Positions 1-5,785 of a stretch of DNA of 9,909 nt are shown here, piece by piece. Where the stretch lies: positions 1-9,909 of the forward strand of contig CAZSEZ010000150.1 of NCBI GenBank assembly GCA_964606015.1. Direction: 5' to 3'. The DNA is from Hyella sp964606015. Lineage in GTDB: Bacteria > Cyanobacteriota > Cyanobacteriia > Cyanobacteriales > Xenococcaceae. Made by a program: the position numbers and the translations under genes. The first letter of the stretch is position 1; each line of letters begins with the position of its first letter. The notes under the pieces are model-generated. The model was given only the letters and a program-made list of their open reading frames with translations. It searched no databases and was not told the DNA's origin.

Positions 1-14
1 AGAAATAATTAAAG

Positions 15-626
15 ATGCTGGAAATAGAATATGAATTACTTCTAGATGATGAATTAGATGCTTTTTTTACTACTAAAGAATTCAACGCTAATTTACCTTT
101 ACTACAATGGCATAGTACATATATTGCATCTCTGAGCTGTTTATTATATTCAATCTTGTTTTTATTCATTACTTGGATTTGGGATCTACAGTTGCAGATA
201 GAAACATCAGTATATTTGTTAATCTTAGGAGTAATCTACATACCTCAAATAGAAGCACGATCCCTAGCGAAGCTGACTAGCTGGGCATCAGTTTTAGGAA
301 TTAAATGGTCTTGGCGTAGAAATCCCGACATAGTTAAAGAAAGAACACTTGTGATCGATGAACAAAAATTTATCTTTTGTAGCAATAAGCGATCTTTACT
401 TCCTTACGATATCAGAACAGAATCCTATCCTTGGAAACGATTAAAGTATTTTTTAATCACAAAAAAAGGAATTATTTTAGAATTCACTCCCAAAAAAAAG
501 TTTTTCGAGAGAAAACAGCGATTTATCCCCCGTCGAGTCCTTACTGAAGAACAACTACAGGAATTAAAAAATCTTGCTAATCAACATGGTCTACAGTTAG
601 GCATGAATAAAAAACTTAGAAGTTAG
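15..626 (+). CDS. YcxB-like two-helix membrane protein, copy 1
   Basis: This 203-residue protein is probably anchored in the inner membrane; its role is unknown. Two hydrophobic segments, at about residues 36-57 and 64-77, follow a short acidic N-terminus. A basic, soluble C-terminal half follows, with YPWKRLKYFLITKKGIILEF at 138-157 and RFIPRRVLTEEQLQEL at 169-184. A helix pair followed by a domain with a 'W..+ ... I.P+R ... EQ' pattern is what I associate with the YcxB-like family, also of unknown function. The ATG at 15 is the first start after an in-frame TAA at 6-8. The paralogue downstream is alignable from exactly this codon, which supports the start. No clear Shine-Dalgarno sequence is visible in the 14 bases available. 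The gene is followed by a diverged tandem copy. The family assignment is by pattern only; the reading frame itself is secure. Confidence 0.75.
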   Translation: MLEIEYELLLDDELDAFFTTKEFNANLPLLQWHSTYIASLSCLLYSILFLFITWIWDLQLQIETSVYLLILGVIYIPQIEARSLAKLTSWASVLGIKWSWRRNPDIVKERTLVIDEQKFIFCSNKRSLLPYDIRTESYPWKRLKYFLITKKGIILEFTPKKKFFERKQRFIPRRVLTEEQLQELKNLANQHGLQLGMNKKLRS

Positions 627-826
627 CAATTGCATTTGATAATGTTATTTCTGGCAATCCTCTTGCGGAAACAGCAGTTACGATGGTCGTAAAAGATACC
701 AAAGGCGCTCTCAGATATTGGAGATCTCCCATCCAGGCACAGAAGCAGATTTTCATCTTCGGGATGGTTTTGTTCTACTTGGTAAATAGAATTGGTTTAG
801 TTATTAGTTTTTATAGATTAGATATT
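627..826. other. Spacer between the YcxB-like copies
   Basis: These 200 bases separate the two paralogues. No convincing gene is present, but two plus-strand frames stay open for longer than the surroundings suggest. One runs from 626 to a TAA at 836-838 and contains an ATG at 683. The other runs from 643 to a TAG at 787-789 and includes the stretch HPGTEADFHLRDGFVLLG, which looks more like real protein than noise. I cannot assign either to a family. A decayed gene fragment caught between the two copies is possible. Confidence 0.4.
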
Positions 827-840
827 AGAAATAATTAAAG

Positions 841-1446
841 ACGCTAGAAATAGAATACGAACTAACTCTAGATGATGAACTAGATGGCTATCTTGCTGTA
901 CGAAAATATACAACTAATTTACCTCTATTACATTGGCAAATTGAATACATTTTCTCATTAACTTTTATAGCAGGATCATTATTTTTACCTTTACTCGGTT
1001 ATTGGTTAGAGCTTTATTATGAGTCATGGGTGTCATTTGAGCTACTTGTATTTGGAATACTTGCTTTGCCTCAGGTAAAAGCAAGATCTATCTGGAAGTT
1101 AACGAGTTGGACATGTATTTCACAAATCAAAAGTCCTTGGCGAGAAAATCCTAATATGGTTAAAGGAAGAAAAGTTGTAGCTAACGAACAAGAATTTAGT
1201 TTTAGTCAAAATGATCCATATTTATGCTTCGATGAGACCATAACAGAAGTATATTCATGGGAACGGTTAAAATACTTTTTTATCGCAGAAAAAAGTATTA
1301 TCCTTGAATTTACTTCCGAAAAGAAGTTTTCCGAGAGAAAACAACGATTTATTCCCCGTCGAGTTCTTCCTGAAGAACAACTACAAGAGCTAGCAAGCTA
1401 TGCCAAACAATATGGTATTCAATTAGGCTTGAAAAAAAAATCCTAA
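841..1446 (+). CDS. YcxB-like membrane protein, copy 2, with ACG in place of the start codon
   Basis: This is a tandem paralogue of the gene at 15-626, open for 201 codons from 841 to the TAA at 1446. Both ends match copy 1 closely: LEIEYEL and DDELD at the N-terminus, KKFSERKQRFIPRRVL and EEQLQEL near the C-terminus. The two membrane segments and the linker after them have diverged much more. The codon matching the ATG of copy 1 is ACG (841-843), inside an otherwise conserved context: the 14 bases before it are identical to those before copy 1, including an in-frame TAA at 832-834. No ATG, GTG or TTG occurs in frame until GTG at 1030, and starting there would lose the N-terminal region and the first membrane helix. 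Either ACG is used as a weak start, or the gene has just lost its start, or only the 138-residue C-terminal part (1030-1446) is made. No internal stop or frameshift is present. Confidence 0.6.
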   Translation, partial: TLEIEYELTLDDELDGYLAVRKYTTNLPLLHWQIEYIFSLTFIAGSLFLPLLGYWLELYYESWVSFELLVFGILALPQVKARSIWKLTSWTCISQIKSPWRENPNMVKGRKVVANEQEFSFSQNDPYLCFDETITEVYSWERLKYFFIAEKSIILEFTSEKKFSERKQRFIPRRVLPEEQLQELASYAKQYGIQLGLKKKS

Positions 1447-1452
1447 AAACTA

Positions 1453-1460
1453 GCGATCGC
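1453..1460. repeat. HIP1 palindrome GCGATCGC
   Basis: This octamer palindrome is highly over-represented in many cyanobacterial genomes. The copy here lies in the 31-bp gap between convergent genes. Four more occur at 3517-3524, 4224-4231, 6086-6093 and 9262-9269, all inside coding sequence. They support a cyanobacterial origin. Confidence 0.9.
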
Positions 1461-1477
1461 AACTCTCCAGATAAGAT

Positions 1478-1909
1478 CTACTCAAATTCAATCTTCTGCA
1501 TCTTCGATTCTAAACTAGCAATCAAGCCATCAATATCTTTACTCTCAGTTTCAAAACAATCTGGTGGCGGGGTAGCAGGTTGAAAATGAATCAACTTAAC
1601 CTGACCTTCCCCAATCACTAACCCTAAGACTTCTTTATCTGGTTGATAGCCACCAATTAACCCTAAGATTTCCTGCAAGTGACCTTTTGTACTCTGGTTA
1701 AGCTTGAGAAGACTATCCCTATTACAGGCAACAAAATGAGGCTGTGGCTTAAGATCTATACCCAAAATTGTATTGTTTTCGTCGTTCCACTCTTGGTGTA
1801 AACCCCAACTCAAAGCTGCTAGTTGAGTCTCACACTCATCGACAAAATTATCGATTTGCCAACGCCACTTTTCTTGAGTTTGCTCGTTTTTGCTGCTACC
1901 AAATTGCAT
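1478..1909 (-). CDS. ccmS: CcmS-like beta-carboxysome assembly protein
   Basis: This soluble protein of 143 residues has no membrane segment. It resembles the cyanobacterial CcmS family (Slr1911-type), reported as a chaperone-like factor that interacts with the carboxysome shell protein CcmK1. I recognise the family order: a Trp-containing N-terminal helix (WRWQIDNFVDE, 15-25), AALSWGL at 31-37, LGIDLKPQPHFVAC at 49-62, LQEILG at 78-83, then a strand pair with EVLGLVIGEGQVKLIHFQP (93-111) and a PPPDCF element at 114-119. A variable acidic tail follows. The ATG is clear, with no strong ribosome-binding site. It lies 71 bp downstream of a co-directional small membrane protein gene and could share its transcript. 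No other carboxysome gene is in view. The assignment rests on recalled motifs; a generic 'conserved cyanobacterial hypothetical' label is the safe fallback. Confidence 0.6.
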   Translation of the reverse strand: MQFGSSKNEQTQEKWRWQIDNFVDECETQLAALSWGLHQEWNDENNTILGIDLKPQPHFVACNRDSLLKLNQSTKGHLQEILGLIGGYQPDKEVLGLVIGEGQVKLIHFQPATPPPDCFETESKDIDGLIASLESKMQKIEFE

Positions 1910-1980
1910 TCTGCTTGCTTCGCTGTAGTTAATCTGAAAAACAATTATAGAGCAACCCCAAGATCTCTAAATACCAATCT

Positions 1981-2301
1981 CTAAATATCTTCTACTTCTA
2001 ACTGAGCCACAGTAATCGCATCAAAAGCAAAAGCTAAAACTACAGGCATGGGATTATGTAGAAAATAACAAAGAATAGCGGCGATCACGCTCAATACAGT
2101 AGCAGTACTCAGCCATAACTGTTCCTCCTTACTTAATCCCTTCTCTGCTTTGATGCTACGCAGAACTTTACAAGGAATAGGTTCTGGCATAACCGCACTA
2201 GGAGGAAAAGCCCAATAGCTGTTATAGCGTTCTCTAAATAGCTCTGTCCAACCATTAGTGTCACACCACTCTTGAATCCAAGCGTCTTGAAAATGATTCA
2301 T
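1981..2301 (-). CDS. Small conserved cyanobacterial membrane protein, function unknown
   Basis: This protein of 106 residues has a Trp/aromatic-rich N-terminal cytosolic part (WIQEWCDTNGWTELF at 8-22) followed by YWAFPPSAVMPEPIP at 29-43. Two hydrophobic segments lie at about 64-80 and 84-100, separated by HNPMP, so it is probably a membrane hairpin. It ends in the acidic tail EVEDI. I recognise the WAFPP..VMPEPIP pattern from cyanobacterial hypothetical proteins, but know no function. The start is an ATG. The gene is co-directional with the CcmS-like gene 71 bp downstream. Upstream is a gap of almost 300 bp that must contain its promoter and a divergent candidate small RNA. Confidence 0.75.
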   Translation of the reverse strand: MNHFQDAWIQEWCDTNGWTELFRERYNSYWAFPPSAVMPEPIPCKVLRSIKAEKGLSKEEQLWLSTATVLSVIAAILCYFLHNPMPVVLAFAFDAITVAQLEVEDI

Positions 2302-2595
2302 ATTTACAGGGTAATTTTAAACAGTACTTTTAAGTTTTAAATTTCTATTAGACGGACAGAATCTTGAAACAAGTGGAGACCCGCCCGAAACACTAATGTT
2401 CTAACCTGCCAGTTGAATTAATCTAGCAAATTTACCTATTTATTTAAATATCATGTGGCTCTTACTTAATAAAGCTTAAATGATTGAACCAAAGATTAAA
2501 ATCTGCTGAGTATTCTTGCTTATTAGGTACTTTTTTTGCTTAATATTCTGTTACTTTACCTACTAATGAAAAGTCACCATTAATGATTAAAAAAG
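2302..2595. other. Intergenic region, 294 bp, AT-rich
   Basis: No protein gene is visible on either strand. Besides the candidate small RNA at about 2348-2415, there is a weak inverted repeat TAGGTA/TACCTA (2524-2529 and 2557-2562) with a T7 run at 2531-2537. It is too loosely spaced to call a terminator. The promoter of the 106-residue membrane protein gene should lie near 2302-2345. Confidence 0.6.
2348..2415 (+). ncRNA. Candidate Yfr2/Cyano-2-type small RNA
   Basis: The segment contains CTTGAAACAAG (2363-2373, a 4-bp stem with an AAA loop), followed at once by TGGAGACCCGCCCGAAAC (2374-2391). I recall this as close to the conserved core of the cyanobacterial Yfr2 (Cyano-2) small RNA family, whose hallmark is a GGAAACA-like loop next to a GGAGACC segment; here the loop reads TGAAACA. 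An enclosing stem is possible between AGAAT (2358-2362) and GTTCT (2398-2402). A longer alternative pairs TTAGA (2348-2352) with TCTAA (2400-2404). The location fits an independent unit: plus strand, divergent from the gene starting at 2301, in an otherwise empty gap. No convincing terminator or promoter was identified, so both ends are approximate. Confidence 0.42.
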
Positions 2596-3180
2596 TCAAG
2601 AGAACTGGGTTTCTGTACACACAAAGTCCAATTGAATATCCCACGATTCTTTAGGCAATTCAGTCAAATAAGCAAAATCAAAAGTAATTCCTACTGTAGG
2701 AATATTTTGCCACTGAGGTCTACTCAAAAAACGATCATAATAGCCGCCACCATAGCCCAAACGAGTACCTTCATAATCACAGGCAACTGTAGGAACTAAA
2801 ATCAAATCGACAGTTTGCGGAGGAACAGCAACAGCAGTAACTAATGGCTCAGGAATTTTATATTTGTTATTTTCTAATGGTTGATTAGGCTGCCAGAAAT
2901 ACCAGCTTAGATGATTGGCAATACAACGGGGAAAACCCCATTTTTTTGATCTCGTTGTTACTTCCCAAAGAGAACTTAGATCGGGTTCGTTACGAAAACT
3001 AAAATAGCTTAGAACTGTCTTAGCCTCAGAAAATAAAAAATTAGTTTGTAGCTGTTGGCAAATCTTTCGACTTCTAGCCTGCCACTGTTGCTCATCTAAG
3101 GTTTGTCGCTGCTTTAATAGTACTTTTCTAAGATCTCGTTTTTGTTGCTTCAAGCAAGAATCACTCCCTTGATACTCCAT
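2596..3180 (-). CDS. 5-formyltetrahydrofolate cyclo-ligase (MTHFS family)
   Basis: This cytosolic enzyme of one-carbon metabolism converts 5-formyltetrahydrofolate to 5,10-methenyltetrahydrofolate using ATP, recycling an inhibitory folate by-product. At 194 residues it has the usual length. Family landmarks are all present: a basic N-terminal helix KQQKRDLRK (11-19) that contributes to nucleotide binding, GFPRC at 82-86, IPEP at 109-112, and the hallmark LILVPTVACDYEGTRLGYG (126-144) running into GGYYDRFL (145-152). The conserved D-V-T-E near the end appears as DFVCTE (185-190). The ATG at 3180 is preceded by GAGAGGG about nine bases upstream, a reasonable ribosome-binding site. The E. coli counterpart is ygfA/fau. 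It is co-directional with the upstream ABC ATPase gene (117-bp gap), but no shared function is apparent. A hairpin lies in its leader. Confidence 0.93.
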   Translation of the reverse strand: MEYQGSDSCLKQQKRDLRKVLLKQRQTLDEQQWQARSRKICQQLQTNFLFSEAKTVLSYFSFRNEPDLSSLWEVTTRSKKWGFPRCIANHLSWYFWQPNQPLENNKYKIPEPLVTAVAVPPQTVDLILVPTVACDYEGTRLGYGGGYYDRFLSRPQWQNIPTVGITFDFAYLTELPKESWDIQLDFVCTETQFS

Positions 3181-3211
3181 CTTTCTATCCCTCTCTTGAT
3201 ATCTATATCTA

Positions 3212-3239
3212 GGGGAACGTTCTCTCGTTCATGATCCCC
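3212..3239. other. Inverted repeat in the leader of the cyclo-ligase gene
   Basis: GGGG (3212-3215) can pair with CCCC (3236-3239). AACG (3216-3219) can pair with CGTT (3226-3229) around the loop TTCTCT, leaving CATGAT as a one-sided bulge. It lies about 31 bases upstream of the cyclo-ligase start on the minus strand. There is no T tract on that strand, so it is not a typical terminator; it could be an mRNA leader structure or an operator-like element. Confidence 0.35.
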
Positions 3240-3297
3240 AATCGACTTTCTTGGCTAATAGATTAAGTCAATTTTTCCAGAGTTATGTACGCGATAT

Positions 3298-4056
3298 CTA
3301 ACTCTCCCATTCTAGAGCTGAGTCCTGGGCAACTTTCCTGATCTTAGCTTCAATTTCCTGCCATTTCCCAGGAGTAGCAATTGTATTTTCCTGCAATTGT
3401 CCTGAGTTCAAATAAAAAATACGTTGGGCAAACTGAGCACAAATATCTAATTGGTGATTGACCATGAAAATCGTAGTCTGTTGTTCTTGGTTAATCTGGT
3501 CTAGTAAAGCAATTAAGCGATCGCATATTCCTCGATCCAAAGCAGAGGTTGGCTCATCCAGAAGTAAAATTTCAGGTTCTAACATTAAGCCACGAGCAAT
3601 CCCTAGTAGTTGCCTTTGCCCAAGGGAAAGCTGTAATTCAGTTTTCTCTAACAAGGTTTGAGAAATTTGCAAACCATCGCAATATTTAACTAATCTTCGA
3701 CTAATTTCCTCTTTATCCAATTGTTGTAGCGTTAAAGGATAAACTAAAGCCTCTTTACCCGTCATGCCCAAAAGTTTAGGCTCCTGGGGTACCAAGACGA
3801 TCTTTCTTCGTAGCTCAATAACAGAGTATTCACGATAAGACTTATTCTGCCAATAAATCTCTCCCTCAACAGGGCTAACTAAGCGATTTAAAAGTCTGAG
3901 TAAAGATGTTTTCCCTGAACCAGAAGCTCCAATAACAGCGATTTTTTCACCTTGTTGAACTGCAAATGAAATATCCGATAATAGATAATCCAGGCCAATT
4001 GGTGGAGTAAGATTGACTTGCTGAAGCTCAAGTAATGAGGGAGAGGTAGAGTTCAA
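3298..4056 (-). CDS. ABC transporter ATP-binding protein, no permease nearby (FetA/YbbL-like)
   Basis: This is a single nucleotide-binding domain of 252 residues with every catalytic motif. Walker A is GASGSGKT (43-50), the Q-loop VPQEP (89-93), the signature LSLGQ (143-147), Walker B ILLLDEP with Glu168, the D-loop SALD (171-174) and the switch His201. The domain would energise a membrane permease, but no membrane subunit is encoded beside it. LLRLLNRL after Walker A and the VLVPQEPKLLGMTGKEAL stretch resemble the FetA/YbbL group of single-domain ATPases that partner FetB/YbbM in metal export. The substrate remains uncertain. The start is unusual: the only usable initiation codon after an in-frame TAA at about 4068-4070 is TTG at 4056, without a clear ribosome-binding site. 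The 3' end is 117 bp from the next co-directional gene. Confidence 0.85.
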   Translation of the reverse strand: MNSTSPSLLELQQVNLTPPIGLDYLLSDISFAVQQGEKIAVIGASGSGKTSLLRLLNRLVSPVEGEIYWQNKSYREYSVIELRRKIVLVPQEPKLLGMTGKEALVYPLTLQQLDKEEISRRLVKYCDGLQISQTLLEKTELQLSLGQRQLLGIARGLMLEPEILLLDEPTSALDRGICDRLIALLDQINQEQQTTIFMVNHQLDICAQFAQRIFYLNSGQLQENTIATPGKWQEIEAKIRKVAQDSALEWES

Positions 4057-4198
4057 ATTCTGAGTTTAATTGGTAAATGTTATCAATTTGCCAAGTTTCA
4101 TGATTAACAACAAAGATTAGCAAATCAGCTCTGTATAAATCTTGGTAGTTACTTAATTGATAGTTAATTAATGCGTGTACAGGATCAAAATTTGAGTT

Positions 4199-4435
4199 TT
4201 AATCTGGACTACTGTGAGCATCTGCGATCGCACGAGGATAGATAATTAGAAAGTAAGTCCACCAAACACCTATCGGGATAACAATCAAACCACTTATCCA
4301 AAGTCGATGGCCCACTAACCAGCTACCCGCAACTATTGTTATCCCTGTTAAAACAATTGACCAAGGTTGGCACCACCAAGGTTTATAATCCCAGACATTT
4401 ACTTTCGTATCCGGCCCTAAACCTTTTTCTTTCAT
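4199..4435 (-). CDS. DUF6737-like small membrane protein
   Basis: This protein of 78 residues starts from the ATG at 4435. A TTG two codons further upstream (4441) is possible but weaker. It has a short polar N-terminus, the aromatic motif VWDYKPWWCQPWSIVLTG (14-31), and two membrane segments at about 24-41 and 46-67 that end in the positively flanked IIYPRAI. I recognise the WDYKPWWCQPW signature from a cyanobacterial family of unknown function (DUF6737 by recollection). It lies about 78 bp downstream of the proA homologue and 142 bp upstream of the ABC ATPase gene, all co-directional. No function can be inferred from this context. The frame remains open after its stop codon for another 56 codons. 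Confidence 0.75.
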   Translation of the reverse strand: MKEKGLGPDTKVNVWDYKPWWCQPWSIVLTGITIVAGSWLVGHRLWISGLIVIPIGVWWTYFLIIYPRAIADAHSSPD

Positions 4436-4513
4436 AACCAATTTAGTTGATTAAAATTCTCTATATCCTGATTATCCATCGTTCACAGAATACACTACAC
4501 TTTCTTAATCCCT

Positions 4514-5767
4514 TCATTCTTGTCCTTGGATGACTTGCTTAACAGTAGTTAAACTATTCAAACCAATCAAACCTTGAGAATGGCCTTTTTGATTAGACAT
4601 TCCCAAAAATACTGTTTCCCCACTACCCGGATTTCGTTCAAAACGAGGAGAAGCATTGATATAGACTAAGGCACTGTCTACACTACGCGCAAACTGACGG
4701 CTTTCCTGATAAGACTGGGTTACTAAACAATCAGCATGGCCACTACTGTAGCGATCTATCCAAGTAGTAGCCTCTGAGAGATCTTGAACACAATGAAAAG
4801 CAATAATTTTCTTCATATAAGCTCTCCCCCATTCAGAAGGATTAACAGGTTGAAGGTATTCAGAAAATTCTTTGAGTAAATCACTATCTCCTCGAAGTTC
4901 AAAACCCTGTTTTTGCAAAGTACCAAATAGAGACGTCAGGTAAGAAGGCTTAACAGTCTCATGTAATAAGACCTTTTCAATGGCATTTACCGCATCGGGG
5001 TTACCCTCATGACTACTCAAAATCATGTTTCGGACCAGTTCTAAATTCCCAGTGGCAGACCAGTAAAGATAACAGTTACCAACTGAAGTTCTAAGGACAG
5101 GAGCCGTTGCTTGCTCCGCAATCTGTTGTACTAAACTGGGGCGACCATAAGGAATAATCAAGTCTAATTCTCGCTCTCTTGTGACCAAATCCTGAATTGA
5201 GGAACCAGCTTCAGGAGACAAAACTTCGATGCAACCAACAGGTAACTCGGTGTCTGTTAGCGCTTTCTGTAAGGTGCCGGCAATAGCCCGATTAGTATAA
5301 CTAGCAGTACTACAACCGCGCAATACCAAACTATTCCCCGTTTTGAGACACATTCCTGTAGCAATTACGGCTAGTTCGGGAAAGGCCTCGTAAATTAAAG
5401 CTATCGTCCCAAGAGGTTTGGGTTGGCAATAAGTTTGCCCAGGCTCTGACTGATAGACAGCACCCACGAGATCTTGGACTGAGTTTTTAGTTTTTCCTAA
5501 TTGCTGCAAAATAGCCACAGCAGCGGAAAGCCTTTCTGGAGTCAATTTAAGCCAATCTGCAGTCAATTCTGACACAGCCATATCTCTACTCATTTCCAGA
5601 TCGAGAGTATTAGCTTCAAGAATATCGTCCAGGTTATCTTCAATTGCTTCTGCTAAACGCAAAATGCCCTGACGACGAATCTGGGCTGGTGTCAGAGCTA
5701 GCTCACGAGAAGCTTTACACGCGTGACTGACTGCGCCGAGAGTTGAGTTTGGCAAACTATTATCCAT
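4514..5767 (-). CDS. proA: ProA-like gamma-glutamyl phosphate reductase homologue lacking the catalytic cysteine
   Basis: At 417 residues this matches ProA (glutamate-5-semialdehyde dehydrogenase, second step of proline synthesis) in length and alignment from end to end: IYEAFPELAV (125-134), MCLKTGNSLVLRG (139-151), DLIIPYG (202-208), VGNCYLYW (229-236), VYINASPRF (368-376) and GLIGLNSLTT (399-408). Compared with E. coli ProA as I recall it, however, the active-site STCNT becomes DAVNA (258-262): the nucleophilic Cys is Val260, encoded by GTA at 4988-4990. IPRGG becomes IPYGR, and the glycine-rich segment after the STRF motif is rewritten as ERNPGSGETVFLG. So this is probably a divergent paralogue, possibly not a reductase, rather than the housekeeping enzyme; cyanobacteria often carry two ProA genes. 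No frameshift or stop disrupts it. It starts with ATG, 18 bp after the Cys-cluster membrane protein gene, probably in one operon. Confidence 0.88.
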   Translation of the reverse strand: MDNSLPNSTLGAVSHACKASRELALTPAQIRRQGILRLAEAIEDNLDDILEANTLDLEMSRDMAVSELTADWLKLTPERLSAAVAILQQLGKTKNSVQDLVGAVYQSEPGQTYCQPKPLGTIALIYEAFPELAVIATGMCLKTGNSLVLRGCSTASYTNRAIAGTLQKALTDTELPVGCIEVLSPEAGSSIQDLVTRERELDLIIPYGRPSLVQQIAEQATAPVLRTSVGNCYLYWSATGNLELVRNMILSSHEGNPDAVNAIEKVLLHETVKPSYLTSLFGTLQKQGFELRGDSDLLKEFSEYLQPVNPSEWGRAYMKKIIAFHCVQDLSEATTWIDRYSSGHADCLVTQSYQESRQFARSVDSALVYINASPRFERNPGSGETVFLGMSNQKGHSQGLIGLNSLTTVKQVIQGQE

Positions 5768-5785
5768 GATCTGAGATCGAGTTTC

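Larger units (their letters stand above)
1..1446 (+). repeat. Tandem gene duplication (unit about 826 bp)
   Basis: Positions 1-626 and 827-1446 are two diverged copies of one unit. The 14 bases before the start codon are identical (1-14 and 827-840). The first 60 bases differ at only about eight places, and the region encoding the C-terminal RFIPRRVL motif is similarly close. The middle, encoding the membrane helices, is much more divergent. The identical leader shows that the duplication included upstream DNA, so another copy may lie left of the window. Confidence 0.75.

Noticed and set aside
1..1446. Tandem copies considered as an insertion sequence or integron-like array
   Set aside because: No transposase, terminal inverted repeats or recombination sites are visible. 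The pattern fits plain gene duplication.
1447..1477. Convergent gap considered as a bidirectional terminator
   Set aside because: The only symmetry is the HIP1 octamer, with no stem-loop or T tract.
2524..2562. Inverted repeat TAGGTA/TACCTA with a T7 run, considered as a terminator
   Set aside because: The loop would be 27 bases and the T run falls inside it instead of after the stem.
3458..3661. Plus-strand frame of 67 codons inside the ABC ATPase gene
   Set aside because: It is antisense to the signature and Walker B region, whose motifs are intact on the minus strand.
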